A stretch of DNA of 15,486 nucleotides, taken from NCBI GenBank assembly GCA_030151135.1, contig JASLEQ010000446.1:1-15486 (forward strand), given 5' to 3'. This DNA comes from Candidatus Sulfotelmatobacter sp. (lineage in GTDB: Bacteria; Acidobacteriota; Terriglobia; Terriglobales; SbA1). Under the pieces are notes generated by a model. That model was not told where the DNA came from. It worked only from the letters and a program-made list of their open reading frames with translations, and ran no database searches. Made by a program: the position numbers and the translations under genes. This document shows positions 13,494-15,486 of the stretch, in pieces (position 1 is the stretch's first letter; the number at the start of each line of letters is the position of its first letter).

Positions 13494-13528
13494 AGAAGCC
13501 AGGAGCTAAAAGCTAGTAGCTAGAAGCT
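13494..13528. repeat. Five AGCTNCT-like heptamers in inverse orientation (right array)
   Basis: Read on the minus strand: AGCTTCT, AGCTACT, AGCTTTT, AGCTCCT, GGCTTCT. It mirrors the array at 13371-13405 across 88 nt. It overlaps the 3' end of htpX and supplies its last four codons (Ala-Ser-Ser-Tyr) and TAG stop. Confidence 0.9.
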
Positions 13529-14391
13529 GAATCCGCTGGCCTTCCCGTGAGGCGCTCGATTCGTTTCGCGATTGGGGGATGCGTTGAAAACAGGCTCGCG
13601 AACATGCCCGCGTTCACTCCAAGGAAGGGCTGAATGATGAACAGGTGCGCGGTCGACGGGCTTGCCTGCATCGGGAGGCGTTTTGCGTACGCATCGATCT
13701 TCTGTAGAGCACTCGCTAACGCGTAGGGATTGCCGGTGAAGTGCGCGCCTGTTGCATCGGCCTGATACTCGCGCGAGCGCGAGACCGCAAGCTGAATCAG
13801 GCTTGCAGCGATGGGTGCGACGATCAGCATGAAGAGAGCGGTGAGTCCTCCTCCGCCGCGATCGTCGCGGTCACGTCCGCCGAAGCCGCCGAAGAGCATG
13901 GCCCAGCGTCCCATGCTGGCGAGCATAGTGATGGCGCCAGCGATGGTTGCGGTGACGGAGCTGATCAGGATGTCGCGGTTGTTGACGTGTCCGAGTTCGT
14001 GCGCGAGAACGCCTTCGAGCTCTTCGTCATTGAGCAGCTGCAGAATGCCGTGCGTGACTGCGACGGAGGCGTGTTGCGGATTGCGTCCGGTGGCGAAAGC
14101 GTTCGGCGATTCGGTGGGGATTACATACATTTTCGGCATCGGGATGCCGATTTTCTGCGTGAGGCGCTCGACCGCGGCATAAGCTCGCGGCAATTCTTCG
14201 CGAGAAACGGGCTGTGCGCGGTACATGGCCAGCGCGATCTTGTCGGAATAGAAATACGAGACGAAGTTCATTACTGCGGCGAAGATCAGCGCCAGGATCA
14301 TTCCGTTCTGTCCGCCGAAGGCGCGTCCGATAAACATCAGGAGCAGCGTGAGGGCGGTCAGAAGGAACGCGGTCTTGAAAGTGTTTCCCAT
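13513..14391 (-). CDS. htpX: Membrane zinc metalloprotease HtpX (M48)
   Basis: A 292-residue inner-membrane protease that cleaves misfolded membrane proteins. Two N-terminal hydrophobic segments (6-24 and 31-48) precede the catalytic region. HELGH (131-135) carries the zinc-binding His pair and catalytic Glu; the third ligand is Glu208 in SREYQADATGA. Two further hydrophobic segments lie at about 141-170 and 183-204, split by a Gly/Arg/Asp-rich loop (GGFGGRDRDDRGGGG). FSTHPPIAKRIERL near the C-terminus is a family signature. The length is typical. The last four residues and the stop codon come from an AGCTNCT heptamer array, so the native C-terminus seems to have been replaced or extended. 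There is no clear ribosome binding site before the ATG. It heads the minus-strand series with the moxR-type and DUF4149 genes. Confidence 0.95.
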   Translation of the reverse strand: MGNTFKTAFLLTALTLLLMFIGRAFGGQNGMILALIFAAVMNFVSYFYSDKIALAMYRAQPVSREELPRAYAAVERLTQKIGIPMPKMYVIPTESPNAFATGRNPQHASVAVTHGILQLLNDEELEGVLAHELGHVNNRDILISSVTATIAGAITMLASMGRWAMLFGGFGGRDRDDRGGGGLTALFMLIVAPIAASLIQLAVSRSREYQADATGAHFTGNPYALASALQKIDAYAKRLPMQASPSTAHLFIIQPFLGVNAGMFASLFSTHPPIAKRIERLTGRPADSASSY

Positions 14392-14715
14392 AGTTTTTCG
14401 TTGCTACACCATTGGATGTAGCGGTTCAGGGCGAGATGCATGTGTCCCATTTTGGGAATGCGGTAGTTTGGTGGTGGTATCCCCCCTCCCCCTCGGTCTA
14501 TTGAAATCATCGGGTTAGGGGAAAATTGCGGAATAATCTATGGGGCTCAATCGGTTACGGGCAAAATCTTGCGAAATAAGGAGTTAGCTGCGCTTTCGAT
14601 TGCTCCGGCACGGTTGATCTTCGCCGTTTTGGACCGTGGACGTCAAGGAATGTGGTCACGAGGTGTTGTGACGCTGGCGAGGGATTCTCGGGACGACGTT
14701 CGGGGACTAGTTCAG

Positions 14716-14801
14716 CCGTCCCTACGGGACGGGGCGAGTCTCGTCGACGTATCCCGGTGCCGGAAGCGCCCGGGCTATTATCAGGCGCGCCTGCAGCGCG
14801 C
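14716..14801. repeat. REP-like hairpin pair
   Basis: Stem CCGTCCC (14716-14722) with GGGACGG (14726-14732), loop TAC; then GCGCGC (14785-14790) with GCGCGC (14796-14801), loop CTGCA. The sequence between is also GC-rich with imperfect symmetry around CCCGG. It has the look of a dispersed bacterial REP unit. Confidence 0.6.
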
Positions 14802-14883
14802 TTGGTGAGGATTTTCTCGCCTGAGCATTGGGCCTTAGCGAGGTTCTTCCGCCCCTCCGGAGCTGGTGCGATCTAAAAGCGAA

Positions 14884-14907
14884 AGCCCACGGCTGGCGCC
14901 GTGGGCT
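14884..14907 (-). terminator. REP-like hairpin, likely terminator of the partial gene
   Basis: Ten perfect pairs, AGCCCACGGC (14884-14893) with GCCGTGGGCT (14898-14907), loop TGGC. On the minus strand it is followed by TTCGCTTTTAG, 52 nt past the stop of the gene ending at 14960, so it may terminate that gene. A second hairpin, GGCCGC/GCGGCC, lies at 14917-14931. Confidence 0.6.
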
Positions 14908-14959
14908 GCATTCGTTGGCCGCTTCGCGGCCGGCTTCGAAATAGGCACATAGATTTCGA

Positions 14960-15486
14960 TTAGGCTTTTTGGTTTTCGCGTTTCAGGGCGCGTTCGAGGG
15001 TATAGTCCAGGGCGGCTTTGGTTTTTTCGTATTCCTGCTGGCTGATGCGGCCCTGTTTGTGTTCGACTTCGAGTTCGAAGAGTTCCTCTTTCAGACCTTC
15101 CAGCAGCTTCGAGGCAGGCGGGGTGCGGGGGCGCGGCGCCTCTGCCACAGCGGACGAAACTCCGGAGCTACGCCTCGGAATTGGAATGTCGAAATCTTCC
15201 AACTCTTCGATGGATGACGGTGCAGCCGAGCCGCGGGCTTTGCGATTCGCGGCTTGCTGACGCGATGCGACGAACACTCCGCCGATGATGAGGACGGCGG
15301 CGAAGCCTGCAATGATCCACCAGCGATATTTCTGGAGCGGGTCGGGAGCGTCGATGGGTGGACCTAATCCACCGCCGGGGCGACTCTCGGCCTGCTGTCC
15401 GTTGGATGGCGCTTGAGTCTGGCCGCCCTGGTCCGCCGGGGCCGCGAGCTCGCCTTCCCCCGTAAGTTTGAACGCCATCTGCTGAC
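14960..15486 (-). CDS. Membrane protein with SHOCT-like C-terminus (5' end outside window)
   Basis: The 3' part of a minus-strand gene. The first Met in the window (15476-15478) has no ribosome binding site in the eight bases before it, and the frame stays open to the edge, so the true start is probably beyond the window. From that Met, residues 1-11 (MAFKLTGEGEL) look like the end of a beta-rich domain. Residues 12-47 are a Pro/Gly/Gln-rich linker with GGGLGPPIDAPDPL. One transmembrane helix spans about 52-72 (YRWWIIAGFAAVLIIGGVFV). A second low-complexity linker follows. The C-terminal 45 residues (EGLKEELFELEVEHKQGRIS, then QQEYEKTKAALDY) form a charged helical hairpin resembling SHOCT-type short C-terminal domains. 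Function is unknown; an exported beta-sandwich domain joined to a cytoplasmic helical tail is an inference. Confidence 0.75.
   Translation of the reverse strand, partial: QQMAFKLTGEGELAAPADQGGQTQAPSNGQQAESRPGGGLGPPIDAPDPLQKYRWWIIAGFAAVLIIGGVFVASRQQAANRKARGSAAPSSIEELEDFDIPIPRRSSGVSSAVAEAPRPRTPPASKLLEGLKEELFELEVEHKQGRISQQEYEKTKAALDYTLERALKRENQKA

Larger units (their letters stand above)
14392..14959. other. 568-bp region of palindromic repeats without a convincing gene
   Basis: The region holds the htpX promoter side (14392 to about 14560, with a C-run at 14480-14490) and, from about 14695, a series of hairpins: CCGTCCC/GGGACGG (14716-14732), GCGCGC/GCGCGC (14785-14801), AGCCCACGGC/GCCGTGGGCT (14884-14907) and GGCCGC/GCGGCC (14917-14931). 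A 79-codon frame at 14569-14808 runs through these repeats and is probably not a protein gene. Confidence 0.7.

Noticed and set aside
13371..13528. Heptamer arrays as a possible CRISPR.
   Set aside because: Units are 7 bp and contiguous, with no spacers of regular length and no cas genes nearby.
14569..14808. 79-codon plus-strand frame in the gene-free region.
   Set aside because: It reads through palindromic repeat units and has no domain; GGAG-like sequence near its start is not positioned for it.

Overview
The window looks like chromosomal DNA of an Acidobacteriota bacterium, most likely class Terriglobia. The basis is GC-rich sequence, a secreted VWA protein of the 'VWFA-related Acidobacterial domain' type, a secreted subtilase ending in W-G-S-N-V-L hexapeptides, an HD-GYP protein with an unusual polytopic N-terminus, and many short palindromic repeats between genes. 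This is an inference from gene types; no rRNA or tRNA gene is present to confirm it.

Layout: (1) 1-1601: the probable 3' tail of an upstream gene, then a Tat-exported TIM-barrel, glycoside-hydrolase-like protein. (2) 1655-6424: a signalling block. A PilZ gene is followed 32 nt later by a NarL/LuxR-type regulator whose receiver domain has lost its phosphoacceptor Asp (both minus strand). A secreted HtrA/DegP-like protease with two PDZ domains reads the other way, and a minus-strand membrane HD-GYP plus GAF protein (predicted c-di-GMP phosphodiesterase) converges on it. (3) 6425-8976: a 321-bp intergenic region with a nested palindrome, a secreted subtilisin-like protease with C-terminal repeats and a strong terminator, and a small C2HC putative zinc protein of lower GC. 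(4) 8977-11648: a secreted VWA protein (minus), a secreted SYLF/Ysc84 protein (plus) and DNA-3-methyladenine glycosylase I (plus). (5) 11733-14391: a minus-strand series htpX, moxR-type ATPase, DUF4149-like membrane protein, separated by two different repeat structures. (6) 14392-15486: a 568-bp region of palindromic repeats with no convincing gene, then the 3' part of a membrane protein cut by the window edge.

Two themes link the genes. One is cyclic di-GMP: a PilZ effector and an HD-GYP hydrolase lie within 4 kb, beside a regulator that probably does not respond to phosphorylation. The other is envelope protein quality control and export: HtrA, HtpX, MoxR, a subtilase and several secreted proteins.

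The most unusual signals are non-coding: inverted arrays of the heptamer AGCTNCT, one of which forms the last codons and stop of htpX; a 104-bp inverted repeat between moxR and the DUF4149 gene; a cluster of hairpins at 14.7-14.9 kb; a nested palindrome with two competing stems upstream of the subtilase; and three genes whose -10-like hexamer sits exactly 8 nt before the ATG, suggesting leaderless mRNAs. I found no convincing wholly new multi-gene system, CRISPR array, prophage or transposase.
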